Shown in pieces: positions 10,155-19,538 of a stretch of 64,000 bases of DNA. The notes beneath the pieces are model-generated. The model did not search any database and had not been told where the DNA came from. It saw only the letters and a list, made by a program, of their open reading frames with translations. Every line of letters starts with the position of its first letter. The stretch's first letter is position 1. Origin of the DNA: Alphaproteobacteria bacterium (GTDB lineage Bacteria; Pseudomonadota; Alphaproteobacteria; Rhizobiales; JAJFHC01); the NCBI GenBank assembly GCA_021775805.1, contig JAJFHD010000054.1:1-64000 (forward strand), written 5' to 3'. The position numbers and the translations under genes were made by a program.

Positions 10155-10211
10155 GACCGCACCACTCCTCACATTCGTGATCTGCCGGATGATTTCATGG
10201 TGTCAATTTAT

Positions 10212-10232
10212 TTGCAATATAAAATATTGCAA
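10212..10232. promoter_or_regulatory. Perfect inverted repeat, candidate MarR operator in the divergent promoter
   Basis: TTGCAATAT and ATATTGCAA form a perfect 9-bp inverted repeat with an AAA spacer. A looser outer pair (ATTTAT and ATAAAT) surrounds it. It lies in the 182-bp gap between the divergent monooxygenase/reductase gene and MFS gene, about 58 bp upstream of the former. Size and symmetry match typical MarR sites. Binding by the MarR protein encoded in the operon is inferred, not shown. Confidence 0.6.
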
Positions 10233-10336
10233 TATGAAATAAATTCCACCGTAATTGCCGCGTTACTCTGCCCATGGACTCCTTGCGTCCTTCGGTGGCA
10301 GGCTTGACGTGACAAGACACCGGGGACTAAGCCCAC

Positions 10337-11554
10337 ATGACCACACGGCAAAAACTTTCCTTCGCGGGTGCCGTGATTCTGGCGACCGGATTTTTCGTGT
10401 TGTTTGTTGGCGGCGGATCCCGCCACGCCATTGGTCTTGTCCTGCGCCCCATGGCGGAGACCTTCGGCTGGGGCCGCAGCACGCTGGGCACGGCGGTTGC
10501 CCTGTTTCTGTTCGTCTCGGCCTCATGCATGTTCATCACCGGTCTTCTTGCCGACCGTTTCCCGCTACGCGCCATTCTCGGCGGCGGTCTGCTGGTCAGC
10601 GCCGTCGGCATCGGGTTGATGAGTCTGGCGACCGAACCGTGGCACGTCTACGTGCTCTATGGCATCGTCTTTGCCATCGGCAACGGCATTGCCTCGATCA
10701 CTCCGGTCGGAGTCATGATCACCCGCCGGTTTCCGGAGCGGGCTGGCTTTGCAAACGCATTTGCCATATCCGGCATGGGTCTTGGTCAGCTCCTGATCAT
10801 TTCGGCACTCGCCGCCGTGCTCGTCACGATCGGCTGGCAGTCGGTCTTCATCTGGCTTGGCGCAATCAATCTGATTCTGTTCCCGCTTGTCATGTGGGCG
10901 GTCTCTCAAGGCGAGGCCAGGCGCCCAGGGGATGATGCGGCGACCGCGGTGGAACCGTCCGGTCTCACGACCCGTGAGGCCCTGAAGACAAAAAACCTGT
11001 GGCTGCTGCTGGCGGTCTACGCGGTGTGCGGCTTCCAGGACTTCTTTGTGTCGACCCATATCGTTGCGTTTGCCCAGGACACCGGTGTGGCCACGTTGCT
11101 TGCCGGCAACCTGCTGGCGTTCATGGGTCTTGCCGGACTGCTCGGTGTCATCGCCGCAGGCGTTTGGTCCGACAGGTTCGGCCCCATTGGCGCGACAATT
11201 GCCTGTTTCGTCGTGCGCATCGCGATCTTCTCGCTGGTGTTGATCAACAAGGAAATCATTTCGGTGACGGCGTTTGCCCTGCTGTTCGGAATGACCTACT
11301 GGATTACCGCCCCCCTCACTGTCGTGTTTGTCCGCAATGCCTTTGGCTCCCGCAGCCTCGGCGCCCTCAGCGGTATGGTCACGATGGTTCATCACATGTG
11401 CGGCGGCATCGGCGCCTATCTGGGCGCCGCTGTCTTCGACGCCCATGGAAGCTACGATGCATCGTTCATGTTGATGCTGGGATGTTCGGTGTTGGCCATT
11501 GTGCTCACAGCCGGGCTTGCAAGAACACCTGAACCGGTCAGGATTCATTCATAG
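10337..11554 (+). CDS. MFS transporter, probable aromatic/carboxylate carrier
   Basis: This 405-residue protein has about twelve hydrophobic segments and the MFS loop motif after helix 2 (GLLADRFPLRAILGGG) and in the second half (AAGVWSDRFGPIG). The general shape resembles monocarboxylate/oxalate-formate type carriers. It is transcribed divergently from the aminobenzoate operon across a short promoter region with a palindrome. It may therefore import the operon's aromatic acid substrate and be controlled by the same MarR protein. Its last 17 bp overlap the tail of the convergent TetA-like gene. The substrate is inferred only from context. Confidence 0.85.
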   Translation: MTTRQKLSFAGAVILATGFFVLFVGGGSRHAIGLVLRPMAETFGWGRSTLGTAVALFLFVSASCMFITGLLADRFPLRAILGGGLLVSAVGIGLMSLATEPWHVYVLYGIVFAIGNGIASITPVGVMITRRFPERAGFANAFAISGMGLGQLLIISALAAVLVTIGWQSVFIWLGAINLILFPLVMWAVSQGEARRPGDDAATAVEPSGLTTREALKTKNLWLLLAVYAVCGFQDFFVSTHIVAFAQDTGVATLLAGNLLAFMGLAGLLGVIAAGVWSDRFGPIGATIACFVVRIAIFSLVLINKEIISVTAFALLFGMTYWITAPLTVVFVRNAFGSRSLGALSGMVTMVHHMCGGIGAYLGAAVFDAHGSYDASFMLMLGCSVLAIVLTAGLARTPEPVRIHS

Positions 11555-12788
11555 GACCGCGTCCGGCGCGCAAGCCGGCACGGAACGGTACCAGAGCCAG
11601 GGCCATAATCAGTCCTGCCGCCAGAAACGGCGCTCCGGGGAAATAGTAGGGTGTGGCAGGCCCGGAGAAATAGCCGAACAGCTGCGTCATGACGACGGGG
11701 CTTACGATCAGCGTAATCCCGGCAAGGCTGGACAGGGCGCCCTGCAGTTCGCCCTGGGCGTCATCGGCGATCCGGTTCGACATCAGCGCCGTAATCGCCG
11801 GCGTGATGATCGCTCCCAATGCGGTCAGTGGCATGAGCGCATAAACCATCCACCCCTGCGTCGCAAAGGCCAGCAGCAACAAGCCGGCGATACTGACCAC
11901 GAACCCCAGAACGGTTGTTCTCACCTCCCCGAGTTTTGGCAGGATGAAACGGATCAGCCATCCCTGCACGACCGCAAATCCGACACCTACGGCCGCCAGC
12001 GACAGACCCACCTCGGCGCTGCTCCAGGCGAACGCCTCCTTGGTGTAAAAGCTCCACACCGACGGATAGACGAAGTGAGCAAGATTGAACAGCACCATGG
12101 CGGCAAAGAACCAGGCAACGGTCGGGAACTTGGAGATCTGTCGGGCGAAGCCGAGCGGGTTGGCCCGTGCCCATGAAAACCTGCGCCGGTTTTCTCTGGC
12201 CAGGGATTCGGGCAGGACCACCAGGCCGTAAAGGAAATTGAGCATTGCCAGTCCTGCGGCGGCAAAAAAAGGCGCCCGTGTCCCCAACTCTCCCACAAGC
12301 CCCCCGATCAGGGGTCCGAGGACAAAACCGAGGCCGAAACCCGCACCGATAAGTCCGAAATTCTGCGCCCGTTTGTCCGGCGGCGTCACGTCGGCAATGA
12401 AGGCATTTGCAGTCGAATATGTGGCGCCTGCGATCCCGGCGATAAATCTGCCCACGAACAGCAACCACAGCGTCGGCGCGAAACCCATGATGACGTAGTC
12501 CGCAGCAAGCGCCGCCAGAGATACCAGCAGTACTGGCCGCCGTCCGAAACGGTCCGACAGGTTGCCAATGGTCGATCCGAAAACGAACTGCATCAGAGCA
12601 TAGACAAAGCTCAAATAACCGCCCCAAAGGGCCGCCTGGCTCAACGGCAAATCTGACAACTCACGGATCAGATCCGGTGTGACCGGCACAATAATGCCAA
12701 TCCCCATGGCATCGAGCAGAACCGTAAAGAACACAAAATATTTCGCATGCGGGATCCCACCCGATGCCTGCTCGGAACGCGATGCCAT
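11538..12788 (-). CDS. TetA/TCR-family MFS efflux transporter
   Basis: This 416-residue membrane protein follows the tetracycline-resistance MFS pattern: FTVLLDAMGIGIIVPVTPDL in helix 1, the loop motif GNLSDRFGRRPVLL, and the helix-4/5 segment GRFIAGIAGATYSTANAFI with DVTPPDKRAQNFGLIGAGFG. Relatives export tetracyclines or other hydrophobic drugs by proton antiport. Chromosomal alphaproteobacterial members often have no proven resistance phenotype. I use the ATG at 12788 (AAGGGA 10 nt upstream) rather than 12818, which has no ribosome binding site. It is convergent with the preceding MFS gene and overlaps it by 17 bp. Confidence 0.87.
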   Translation of the reverse strand: MASRSEQASGGIPHAKYFVFFTVLLDAMGIGIIVPVTPDLIRELSDLPLSQAALWGGYLSFVYALMQFVFGSTIGNLSDRFGRRPVLLVSLAALAADYVIMGFAPTLWLLFVGRFIAGIAGATYSTANAFIADVTPPDKRAQNFGLIGAGFGLGFVLGPLIGGLVGELGTRAPFFAAAGLAMLNFLYGLVVLPESLARENRRRFSWARANPLGFARQISKFPTVAWFFAAMVLFNLAHFVYPSVWSFYTKEAFAWSSAEVGLSLAAVGVGFAVVQGWLIRFILPKLGEVRTTVLGFVVSIAGLLLLAFATQGWMVYALMPLTALGAIITPAITALMSNRIADDAQGELQGALSSLAGITLIVSPVVMTQLFGYFSGPATPYYFPGAPFLAAGLIMALALVPFRAGLRAGRGPMNES

Positions 12789-13006
12789 AACCTGAAGGTC
12801 CCTTGTGTGCTGCTGCATGCGGCATCACATTCATTCACCGCTGGTTGTCATATCATATCATCGGAAATGAAATTCGCCCCACGTCGTGCGGTTGAAGCAC
12901 ACAACATAACGCCAGACATTTGCAATTCCTCGTTTCTTCGCTCATTAAACGGCCCATGGCGCATCACAAAGGCTGACGGTTCCAGCCCAGATCAGGAGAA
13001 ATTTCA

Positions 13007-13762
13007 ATGGACGGCATCAAGACAGCGATCGTTACCGGAGCGGGGAGCGGAGTCGGCCGCGCTGTGGCGTTGGCTCTGCAGGCCGCGGGCTACGCCGTTG
13101 CCCTGGCCGGTCGCCGCGCGGAGCAGCTTGAAGAAACCGCAGGCATGCGAAATTCCGACGGCGGAACGATGCTCGCGGTTGCCACCGATGTCGCCGATGC
13201 CGGCTCTGTCGAAACATTGTTTTCGAAGACCCACAGTGAATTCGGCAGACTTGACGTGCTCTTCAACAACGCCGGAATCGGTGCGCCGGCCATACCGATG
13301 GACGAGTTGTCGGTTGATGACTGGAAGGCCGTTGTCGACATTAACCTCACCGGCTCGTTTCTGTGCGCCCGCCAGGCCATGAGGGTCATGAAGGCGCAGG
13401 ATCCAAAGGGTGGCCGGATCATCAACAACGGATCGATTTCGGCTCACACACCGCGTCCGTTCTCCGCCCCCTACACAGCCACGAAACACGCCATCAGCGG
13501 TCTCACAAAATGCATTTCGCTCGATGGCCGCAGGCATAACATCGCCTGCAGTCAGATCGACATCGGAAACGCTGCCACAGAAATGACCAGACGAATGGAA
13601 AAAGGCGTACCGCAAGCTGACGGCTCGACCGCCATTGAACCGACAATGGACGTCAAGCACGTCGCCGACGCGGTCGTCTACATGGCAAGTCTGCCGCTTG
13701 ACGCAAACGTTCAGTTCATGACGGTGATGTCGACAACAATGCCATATATCGGCCGGGGCTAG
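13007..13762 (+). CDS. SDR-family oxidoreductase
   Basis: This 251-residue classical short-chain dehydrogenase has the cofactor motif [11 protein letters not shown], the NNAG motif ([10 protein letters not shown]), the catalytic serine in [10 protein letters not shown] and the YxxxK pair in [22 protein letters not shown] after strand 2 favours NADP(H). AGGAG lies 8 nt before the ATG. It stands alone between a convergent histidine kinase gene and a divergent transporter gene, so its substrate cannot be inferred from an operon. Confidence 0.85.
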   Translation: MDGIKTAIVTGAGSGVGRAVALALQAAGYAVALAGRRAEQLEETAGMRNSDGGTMLAVATDVADAGSVETLFSKTHSEFGRLDVLFNNAGIGAPAIPMDELSVDDWKAVVDINLTGSFLCARQAMRVMKAQDPKGGRIINNGSISAHTPRPFSAPYTATKHAISGLTKCISLDGRRHNIACSQIDIGNAATEMTRRMEKGVPQADGSTAIEPTMDVKHVADAVVYMASLPLDANVQFMTVMSTTMPYIGRG

Positions 13763-13783
13763 ATCGAGATCTTCTGAATTGGC

Positions 13784-15715
13784 TCAGTTGACCCGGCCAG
13801 GAATGTGGACCGAAAAAGTCGCCCCCTCCCCGGGCCTGCCTTCGGCCGTGACACGCCAGCCCTGCCGTTGCGCAATTTTTGTAACCACGGCAAGGCCGAT
13901 TCCTGTGCCGGAAATTTCCGAGTACCCATGAAGACGATTGAAAGGCTTGAAAATTTTGTTGGTATGGCTTGGGTCGAATCCAATCCCGTTGTCAGTGACA
14001 TCGACACACACTTCGCCTTCAGAACTTGTGCTGCTGATCTTTAGAATGAGAGGCCGTTCCGCGTTTCTGTACTTCAGGCCATTGGAGAACAGATTATGGA
14101 AGATTTGACGGCTGAGCGAACGGTCCGCAACCACCGTTGTTTCCCGCAGGTCGACATCGACAGTCGCACCGCTCTCTTCGATACGCAGAGACAGGTCTTC
14201 AAGGGCAGGATTGACCAAATCTGACAATGACGTCGGGGCCAGATTCAACTTGTGGTTGGAAACCCGTGAGAACGCAAGAAGATCCGAAACCAGGCTGCTG
14301 GCTCGTTCCGCAGACGCACCGATTACGCTCAGCGCGTATTCGATCTCCTCGCCATCCGCATCGGATACCGCTTGCTTGAGCAGATCGCCGAAGTACCGGA
14401 CCTTTCGCAGTGGCTCCTGCAAATCATGGGCGGCCAGGTTGTTAAATTGCCGGAGCTCTTCGTTGACCAGCTCCAACTCCTTCATGACCCGGTTACGTTC
14501 CGTGACATCAACCAGAACCGCCAGCGTTCGGTCCGAAGCGTCTTCATGCATATGATCTACAACTGCAGAAAGTTCCACATCGGCGGTTTCTCCGGTCTTG
14601 GTCAAAAACTGAAGCGGCTTGTTTACCAGCACGCCGGTTTTTCCGAACTCGGGCAAAAATTCAGTCAGGGCCAGTTCGCGTGAAGCACGGGTAAGGAAAT
14701 CAACCGACATTACACCGACGACTTCCTGCCTTTGATAACCGAGTCGCTTCAGCCAGAAATCACTCACTTCCTGAATGCGTCCCGCCGCATCTATAGAATG
14801 CAGCATCGCCGGAGTGCGGCGGTACTGATCGGCATACAGCTCGCGATCCTGGGAAAGCTGAACATTGAAATTCATGAGCGCGTGTTTCTGTTCTAGCGAC
14901 GCCGTCACATCGTTTGCAAAGATAAACCCGTCCAGATCACCTGTCGCAGGATTTGCGGTAGGAACATATTCAAACTGAAGCCAGTGTTGCGCGCCGTCCT
15001 CGCCCTGTATCTCGATTACTTCTTCAACAAATTCGCCGTTGGATTTCGACACGAAAACCACAAGACCGGGAATGACATCCTCCATTTTTGAACCTACGGC
15101 ATCCTGCTCCGAGCACCCCAGCAACGTCGCCAGGGAACGGTTAATCTGGATGATGGTGCCGTCAGGCGCCACATGGAGAAAGAAACTGGGCGATTCAGTG
15201 ATAGCTTCGCGGTGTATCAGGTGTATCTGTTCATTTTCAAACTGAGTGCCTATCCATTCAGCAAGCTTCGCGACGAGATCTAGGTCCTCCTTTTTGAACG
15301 GATCTTCCCTGGCTGTGAACGACTCGAAGCAAAGCGTCCCCACCTGTTTGCCATCCGCCACGATCGGGGCACCGATGTAGGAGTCAAATTCAAAGCCGCC
15401 GTGTTTGAGTGAGTCGTCAGATAACTCACGCGAAACACACTGGTATGAACGGGGTTTCCGATCACGAATCACAAATTGACAGACGGTGTCAGCCAGAGGA
15501 AGAACTTCACCTTCCACGTATTCCGGATCCTCCGTGGACAGATAGCGCACGAAGTAGTTCCGGCCGTCACTTCGGCTTACAATTGCATAATCGACGTTGT
15601 AGAACCGCCGGCCGCTATCAAGCAGCTGCTGTATCTTTTGGCTCGTCGACAACTCTGAGCTGCCAATCACCTTCAGCAGCGAAAAAAGCAACTCTTCCCG
15701 GGTCTGCGACAGCAT
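13784..15715 (-). CDS. GAF/PAS sensor histidine kinase
   Basis: This soluble 643-residue kinase has no clear membrane segment. A GAF domain lies at about residues 20-165 (YIGAPIVADGKQVGTLCFES). Two PAS domains follow (FLHVAPDGTIIQINRSLATL near 180; MLHSIDAAGRIQEVSDFWL near 305). The HisKA domain near 420-490 carries the phospho-acceptor histidine in LAAHDLQEPLRKV, and the ATPase domain has DVTDNGIGFD and GTGIGLAVV. The HDLQEPLRKV box is typical of phytochrome-like kinases. No cognate response regulator is adjacent. The start at 15715 has a GGGGGA site; the longer ORF adds 27 improbable residues. Confidence 0.88.
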   Translation of the reverse strand: MLSQTREELLFSLLKVIGSSELSTSQKIQQLLDSGRRFYNVDYAIVSRSDGRNYFVRYLSTEDPEYVEGEVLPLADTVCQFVIRDRKPRSYQCVSRELSDDSLKHGGFEFDSYIGAPIVADGKQVGTLCFESFTAREDPFKKEDLDLVAKLAEWIGTQFENEQIHLIHREAITESPSFFLHVAPDGTIIQINRSLATLLGCSEQDAVGSKMEDVIPGLVVFVSKSNGEFVEEVIEIQGEDGAQHWLQFEYVPTANPATGDLDGFIFANDVTASLEQKHALMNFNVQLSQDRELYADQYRRTPAMLHSIDAAGRIQEVSDFWLKRLGYQRQEVVGVMSVDFLTRASRELALTEFLPEFGKTGVLVNKPLQFLTKTGETADVELSAVVDHMHEDASDRTLAVLVDVTERNRVMKELELVNEELRQFNNLAAHDLQEPLRKVRYFGDLLKQAVSDADGEEIEYALSVIGASAERASSLVSDLLAFSRVSNHKLNLAPTSLSDLVNPALEDLSLRIEESGATVDVDLRETTVVADRSLSRQIFHNLFSNGLKYRNAERPLILKISSTSSEGEVCVDVTDNGIGFDPSHTNKIFKPFNRLHGYSEISGTGIGLAVVTKIAQRQGWRVTAEGRPGEGATFSVHIPGRVN

Positions 15716-15844
15716 CGAATTTTCCCCCGCTGTGCGGCACTGGAGCCTGCCGGTCCAGCATTCAGCGGGTCCGCGGCACCAAACTCCGTTTGTCACTGGA
15801 AACTAACCTGAGTCGCAATTCATGCCGAAAACAATTAGAAGGAT

Positions 15845-16498
15845 CTATGGTGCGTCTGGCTGAACTTGTGGAGATGCTTTGGCGAAGGCTTCCAATGCCA
15901 GACAGTTGTCGTAGATCCGTCTGATGCTCGGATATGGCGTCATGTCCACATTGAAACGTGCGCCGTTGGCCACCTGGGGCACAAGACAGATGTCTGCAAG
16001 CGTTGGCCGGTCTCCGTGACAGAAGGCGGCAGACGCAGAACTGTTCGACAGTTCCGCCTCAAGCGGTTCGAAAGTTTCGCCAACCCAGTGACGAAACCAT
16101 TCGCCGACAGCTTCGGGGGGATGCTCCAAGGGCCCCGCCAGATACTTCAGGATACGCAGATTGTTCACCGGATGGATTTCCAGCGCCACCGCGTGGGCGA
16201 CCGTGCGCACGCGCGCCCGGTCAACCGGGTCCGGCGGCAGGAGTGCCGGTTGAGGATGGCATTCGTCCAGGTATTCAATGATCGCCAGGGATTGGGTCAG
16301 ATGTGTCCCGTCGTCCAGTTCAAGTGTCGGCACGAGTCCCTGCCGGTTGAGCGCCAGGTAATCGGCCCCGCGATGCTCTGCTTCGAGCAGGTTGCAGGCC
16401 ACATACTCGTACTCGAGGCCCTTGAGGTTGAGCGCTATCCGCACCCGGTAAGACGTCGAACTGCGCCAGTAACCATGCAGCTTCATCATCTCGGCCAT
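15845..16498 (-). CDS. maiA: Maleylacetoacetate isomerase (zeta-class GST)
   Basis: This 217-residue protein has the zeta-class signature near the N-terminus (YWRSSTSYRVRIALNLKG), whose serines and arginine handle glutathione and substrate. It also has the NRQGLVPTLELDDG segment and the GST C-terminal all-helical domain (GDRPTLADICLVPQV). The enzyme isomerises maleylacetoacetate, or maleylpyruvate, to the fumaryl form in tyrosine/homogentisate or gentisate catabolism. No hgd or fah gene is nearby. The start is uncertain among the ATGs at 16498 and 16489/16486; no strong ribosome site decides it. Confidence 0.85.
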   Translation of the reverse strand: MAEMMKLHGYWRSSTSYRVRIALNLKGLEYEYVACNLLEAEHRGADYLALNRQGLVPTLELDDGTHLTQSLAIIEYLDECHPQPALLPPDPVDRARVRTVAHAVALEIHPVNNLRILKYLAGPLEHPPEAVGEWFRHWVGETFEPLEAELSNSSASAAFCHGDRPTLADICLVPQVANGARFNVDMTPYPSIRRIYDNCLALEAFAKASPQVQPDAP

Positions 16499-16667
16499 CC
16501 CGTTCTGTGAGCGCGCCTGCCGGAAACACACTGTTCAAGATTGGCAGATCGCTTTAATCGTTTTGCAAAAATCGCACCGTCAACGAAGGACTTAGCACAT
16601 CTTCGTCATAACTGGTCATAAGGCAAGTATCCGTTATAGTGCCGATACCCTGCAGAGGATGTGACCG

Positions 16668-17435
16668 ATGACACCGGAAAGAGTTTCATTTATTGCCAGC
16701 GACGCGCCTGAGGCGATCGACGCCCGCGAGGCATTGGTCTCGCGCTATGGCAATGCGGAATTCGACAGTGCCGACGTCATTGTCGCCCTCGGCGGCGACG
16801 GGTTGATGTTGCAGGCGATCCACCGGTTCCTCAATTCAGATATTCCGATTTATGGCATGAACCGCGGTTCGATTGGTTTTCTCATGAATGAGTATTCCGA
16901 GGACAGCCTGCTTGATCGCCTGAGCAAGGCTGAAATCGCCAAGGTCTATCCGCTTCGCATGTCTGTTTGCGACCTGAACGGCACCACGCACACGGCCCTG
17001 GCATTCAATGAAGTGTCCATGTTGCGTCAAAGTTATCAGGCGGCAAAGCTCCGTCTTTCCATAGACGGCAGAATCAGGCTCGAAGAACTCATCTGCGACG
17101 GCGTGTTGGTTTCGACGCCGGCCGGCAGCACCGCATACAATCTGTCGGCCCATGGGCCGATTCTGCCGATCAATGCGCCGCTCCTGGCGCTCACACCGAT
17201 CAGTGCCTTCCGGCCGCGCAGGTGGCGGGGGGCCCTGTTGCCGCGCAATGCAAAAATCCGGATCAAAGTCCTCGAGCCCGACAAACGGCCGGTGAGCACG
17301 GTTGCCGACCACACCCAGTTCAACGACATTGTCGACGTTCACATCGAGGCCGACGAGACTCTCAGCATCGACATGATGTTCGACGAAGGCCACAGCCTCG
17401 AAGAACGGGTGATCACCGAACAGTTCCAGTACTGA
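16668..17435 (+). CDS. nadK: NAD kinase
   Basis: This 255-residue kinase has the GGDG phosphate-binding motif ([14 protein letters not shown]), the NE motif ([10 protein letters not shown]) and the conserved glycine-rich [15 protein letters not shown] segment. It makes NADP+ from NAD+ in the cytoplasm. Length and N-terminus match the short alphaproteobacterial form. The ATG follows GAGGATGTGACCG. It stands alone; the next gene begins 175 bp downstream behind a long palindrome. Confidence 0.93.
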   Translation: MTPERVSFIASDAPEAIDAREALVSRYGNAEFDSADVIVALGGDGLMLQAIHRFLNSDIPIYGMNRGSIGFLMNEYSEDSLLDRLSKAEIAKVYPLRMSVCDLNGTTHTALAFNEVSMLRQSYQAAKLRLSIDGRIRLEELICDGVLVSTPAGSTAYNLSAHGPILPINAPLLALTPISAFRPRRWRGALLPRNAKIRIKVLEPDKRPVSTVADHTQFNDIVDVHIEADETLSIDMMFDEGHSLEERVITEQFQY

Positions 17436-17570
17436 ATCCATTCGATCAAATCAGGTCATTCCGGTTCAGGGAATCTTAATTGCCGTCGCATAGACTCAGC
17501 ACATGGTTAGTAGCGTAATTGTTGCGTATTGAGCGTTCGGATGTACTGCGTATCGACCGTTCAAGGAGTA

Positions 17571-17598
17571 CGCACGCCGGGGCATGCCCCGGCGTGCG
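17571..17598. repeat. Perfect 28-bp palindrome before the response-regulator gene
   Basis: CGCACGCCGGGGCA and TGCCCCGGCGTGCG are exact reverse complements with no spacer. The site lies between an AAGGAG stretch (17563-17568) and the likely start codon at 17611. As RNA it would form a very stable GC-rich hairpin in the 5' leader; as DNA it could be a dimer operator. There is no T-run after it, so a simple factor-independent terminator is unlikely. An in-frame ATG sits at its centre (17584). Confidence 0.75.
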
Positions 17599-17610
17599 AT
17601 TAATGGGGCG

Positions 17611-18174
17611 ATGGCAAGAATCGATTTTGACAGACTGAGTTTCGCGGTTGTCGACGACAATGTTCACATGCGTCGTCTCATCCGCACCTTGATCTATTCA
17701 TTTGGTTCCCGCGAAATCTATGAAGCTGAAGACGGCGCCTCCGGCCTCGAAATCGTGGAAATGTACTCTCCCGACATCCTCATTACCGATTGGGCAATGC
17801 CGATCTTCGACGGCCTGGAATTTGTTCAGATGATCCGAAATCCGGACGCCTGCAAGAACGCCTACATTCCGATTATCATGCTTACAGGACACGCTGACAA
17901 ACGTCGCATTCTTCAGGCACGCGACAGCGGTGTGACCGAATTTCTCTGCAAGCCGGTGTCCGCCAATGCCCTCCTGGAGCGCATTCAGAGCATTGTTCTG
18001 AACCCGCGCCCGTTTGTTCGGACAAACAGATACTTCGGCCCCGAGATCAGACAGCCACTTGTCGGTGCGGTCTCCGCCAAGCGGGGCATGAAGCGCAACA
18101 ACGGCACGGAACCTCAGGCCAACGGTGCAGAACCACAAGACGTGGATAATGTGCCTGACGCCATAGAAATCTAG
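17611..18174 (+). CDS. Single-domain response regulator with C-terminal tail
   Basis: This 187-residue protein has a CheY-like receiver at about residues 8-125: acidic pair in FAVVDDNVHMRRL, phospho-acceptor aspartate in ILITDWAMPIFDG, the conserved threonine in IIMLTGHAD and lysine in EFLCKPV. No output domain follows; the tail of about 55 residues is low-complexity and contains an imperfect internal repeat (NGTEPQA, NGAEPQD). It is followed 19 bp later by an Hpt-like protein, suggesting a phosphorelay pair. The start at 17611 is chosen because the alternative ATG at 17584 sits inside the palindrome. Confidence 0.85.
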   Translation: MARIDFDRLSFAVVDDNVHMRRLIRTLIYSFGSREIYEAEDGASGLEIVEMYSPDILITDWAMPIFDGLEFVQMIRNPDACKNAYIPIIMLTGHADKRRILQARDSGVTEFLCKPVSANALLERIQSIVLNPRPFVRTNRYFGPEIRQPLVGAVSAKRGMKRNNGTEPQANGAEPQDVDNVPDAIEI

Positions 18175-18193
18175 CATACGGAGGACATGTTCA

Positions 18194-18715
18194 GTGAAGA
18201 ACGTGGCGCAATTTGAAAAGCACGACGGCACATCGCCGGGCAGCGGCCTGAAGGCGAAAGTCGCTAGAAAAGGCAGCGGCAGCGGCATTGATATGGAAGC
18301 TATCGCCCGCGCCGAAGCAGCTCTTGAGCAATTGTCATGCGAGTTCGACGGTTGGGTCAACGAAGAAGTCGACAAGCTCCTGGCGGCCCGGGAAGACGCC
18401 CGATCCTCCGAACCGACCGGCGATGCCATCGAGCGGATCTATCGCTGTGCCCACGATCTCAAGGGCGAAGGTGAAACGCTTGGCTATCCCATGATCTCCA
18501 TGCTGTGCTCATGCTTGTGCAGATTGCTTGATGCGGTTCCAGATAAACTGCAGGTTCCGATGACCTTGATCGACAACCATGTGGATGCGGTACAGATTGT
18601 CATGCGTGACCAACTCAAAAGCGCCGATGACCCTACGACAATCGCCGTCATAGAACGTCTGAATGAGGTCGTAACCGACCTGGAACAGCACTACGCCAGG
18701 CTCGTGGATGGTTAA
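18194..18715 (+). CDS. Histidine phosphotransfer (Hpt)-like protein
   Basis: This 173-residue protein has an Hpt-type four-helix core with the phospho-histidine motif CAHDLKGEGETLGYPMI, histidine at residue 87. The HxxKG pattern is that of Hpt domains. A basic, Gly/Ser-rich N-terminus (about 30 residues) precedes the core. It starts at GTG with GGAGG about 10 nt upstream and lies 19 bp after the receiver protein. The pair probably moves phosphate between a distant kinase and a regulator; the partner kinase is unknown. Confidence 0.8.
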   Translation: MKNVAQFEKHDGTSPGSGLKAKVARKGSGSGIDMEAIARAEAALEQLSCEFDGWVNEEVDKLLAAREDARSSEPTGDAIERIYRCAHDLKGEGETLGYPMISMLCSCLCRLLDAVPDKLQVPMTLIDNHVDAVQIVMRDQLKSADDPTTIAVIERLNEVVTDLEQHYARLVDG

Positions 18716-18878
18716 AGACCTGGTGAACGCCAGGACTGCCTAGTCCCGCTCCCGCGCCTCCGCCACCAATCGTTCGATGAACGCCCGTCTGCAGTGTCGA
18801 CCGCCCCTTGCGGTTCGAACCGACGAACCCTTCATGCCAACGCCACATTCCAGTGCGACATAGAGGATATGTTGATCA

Positions 18879-19538
18879 GTGGACCAAGGCACTTTCAACC
18901 GGCGTTTCATGGCATGTTTCTTAAAATATTCGGGAGTTGTCCTTTTGGCATCCGTTTTGATCGCCGGGGCGGTGTTTCACGAGGCGGTTTCGGTCCTGTA
19001 TCTCAATCTGAAGACAACGACTCATCTGGAGGTTGTCGAGAACAAACTGCATATCGACGGCCTCATCAACAACCGTACTCCAAAACAAATACGATCAGTT
19101 TTTGCCGGGCATCCGCAAATCGACACCATCGTCATGAAGAACGTCCCCGGTTCCATAGATGACGAGGCAAATCTCGAGATATTGTCGTGGCTCGCAAAAA
19201 AGCAACTCACCACGGTCCTGACCAGCGACAGTATGGTAGCCTCTGGCGGTACCGATTTTTTTCTTGTGGGCGATACACGCATCGTCGAGGACGGTGCAGA
19301 AATTGGCGTTCATTCATGGGGAGATGATCTGTCGGGCGACACTGCGACCGACTTCCCCGTCGGTCACGAACTTCATCTGCCCTATATCGAGTTTTACATG
19401 CAGATCGGGTTTTCCCGCCGCCAGGCAGAGGACTTCTATTATTTCACGATCAATGCCGCACCATCCGATGACATACACTGGATGACTCCGGACGAAATCC
19501 GGAAGTATGGTATCGAAACACCCGTGTCACGGGAATGA
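18879..19538 (+). CDS. Predicted periplasmic ClpP/crotonase-like protein (COG3904-like)
   Basis: This 219-residue protein has an N-terminal signal anchor (YSGVVLLASVLIAGAVF). The rest shows a ClpP/crotonase-like pattern seen in predicted periplasmic proteins: a serine/glycine turn (SMVASGGTDFFLVGDTR) followed by AEIGVHSWG, the usual oxyanion/histidine region. The second half carries PYIEFYMQIGF and DDIHWMTPDEIRKYGI, which match the C-terminus of that group. Relatives usually have SACT at the nucleophile turn where this protein has SGGT, so activity is doubtful. It starts at GTG 18879, or possibly the ATG at 18909. The family assignment is from memory of the motif and is moderate. Confidence 0.6.
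   Translation: MDQGTFNRRFMACFLKYSGVVLLASVLIAGAVFHEAVSVLYLNLKTTTHLEVVENKLHIDGLINNRTPKQIRSVFAGHPQIDTIVMKNVPGSIDDEANLEILSWLAKKQLTTVLTSDSMVASGGTDFFLVGDTRIVEDGAEIGVHSWGDDLSGDTATDFPVGHELHLPYIEFYMQIGFSRRQAEDFYYFTINAAPSDDIHWMTPDEIRKYGIETPVSRE

Noticed and set aside
10565-11548. 327-codon minus-strand ORF inside the MFS gene
   Set aside because: Asp/His/Gln-rich translation with no motif, opposite an obvious twelve-helix carrier.
17571-17598. 28-bp palindrome read as the nadK terminator
   Set aside because: It lies 136 bp after the nadK stop and no T-run follows on either strand, so a regulatory role in the next gene's leader fits better.
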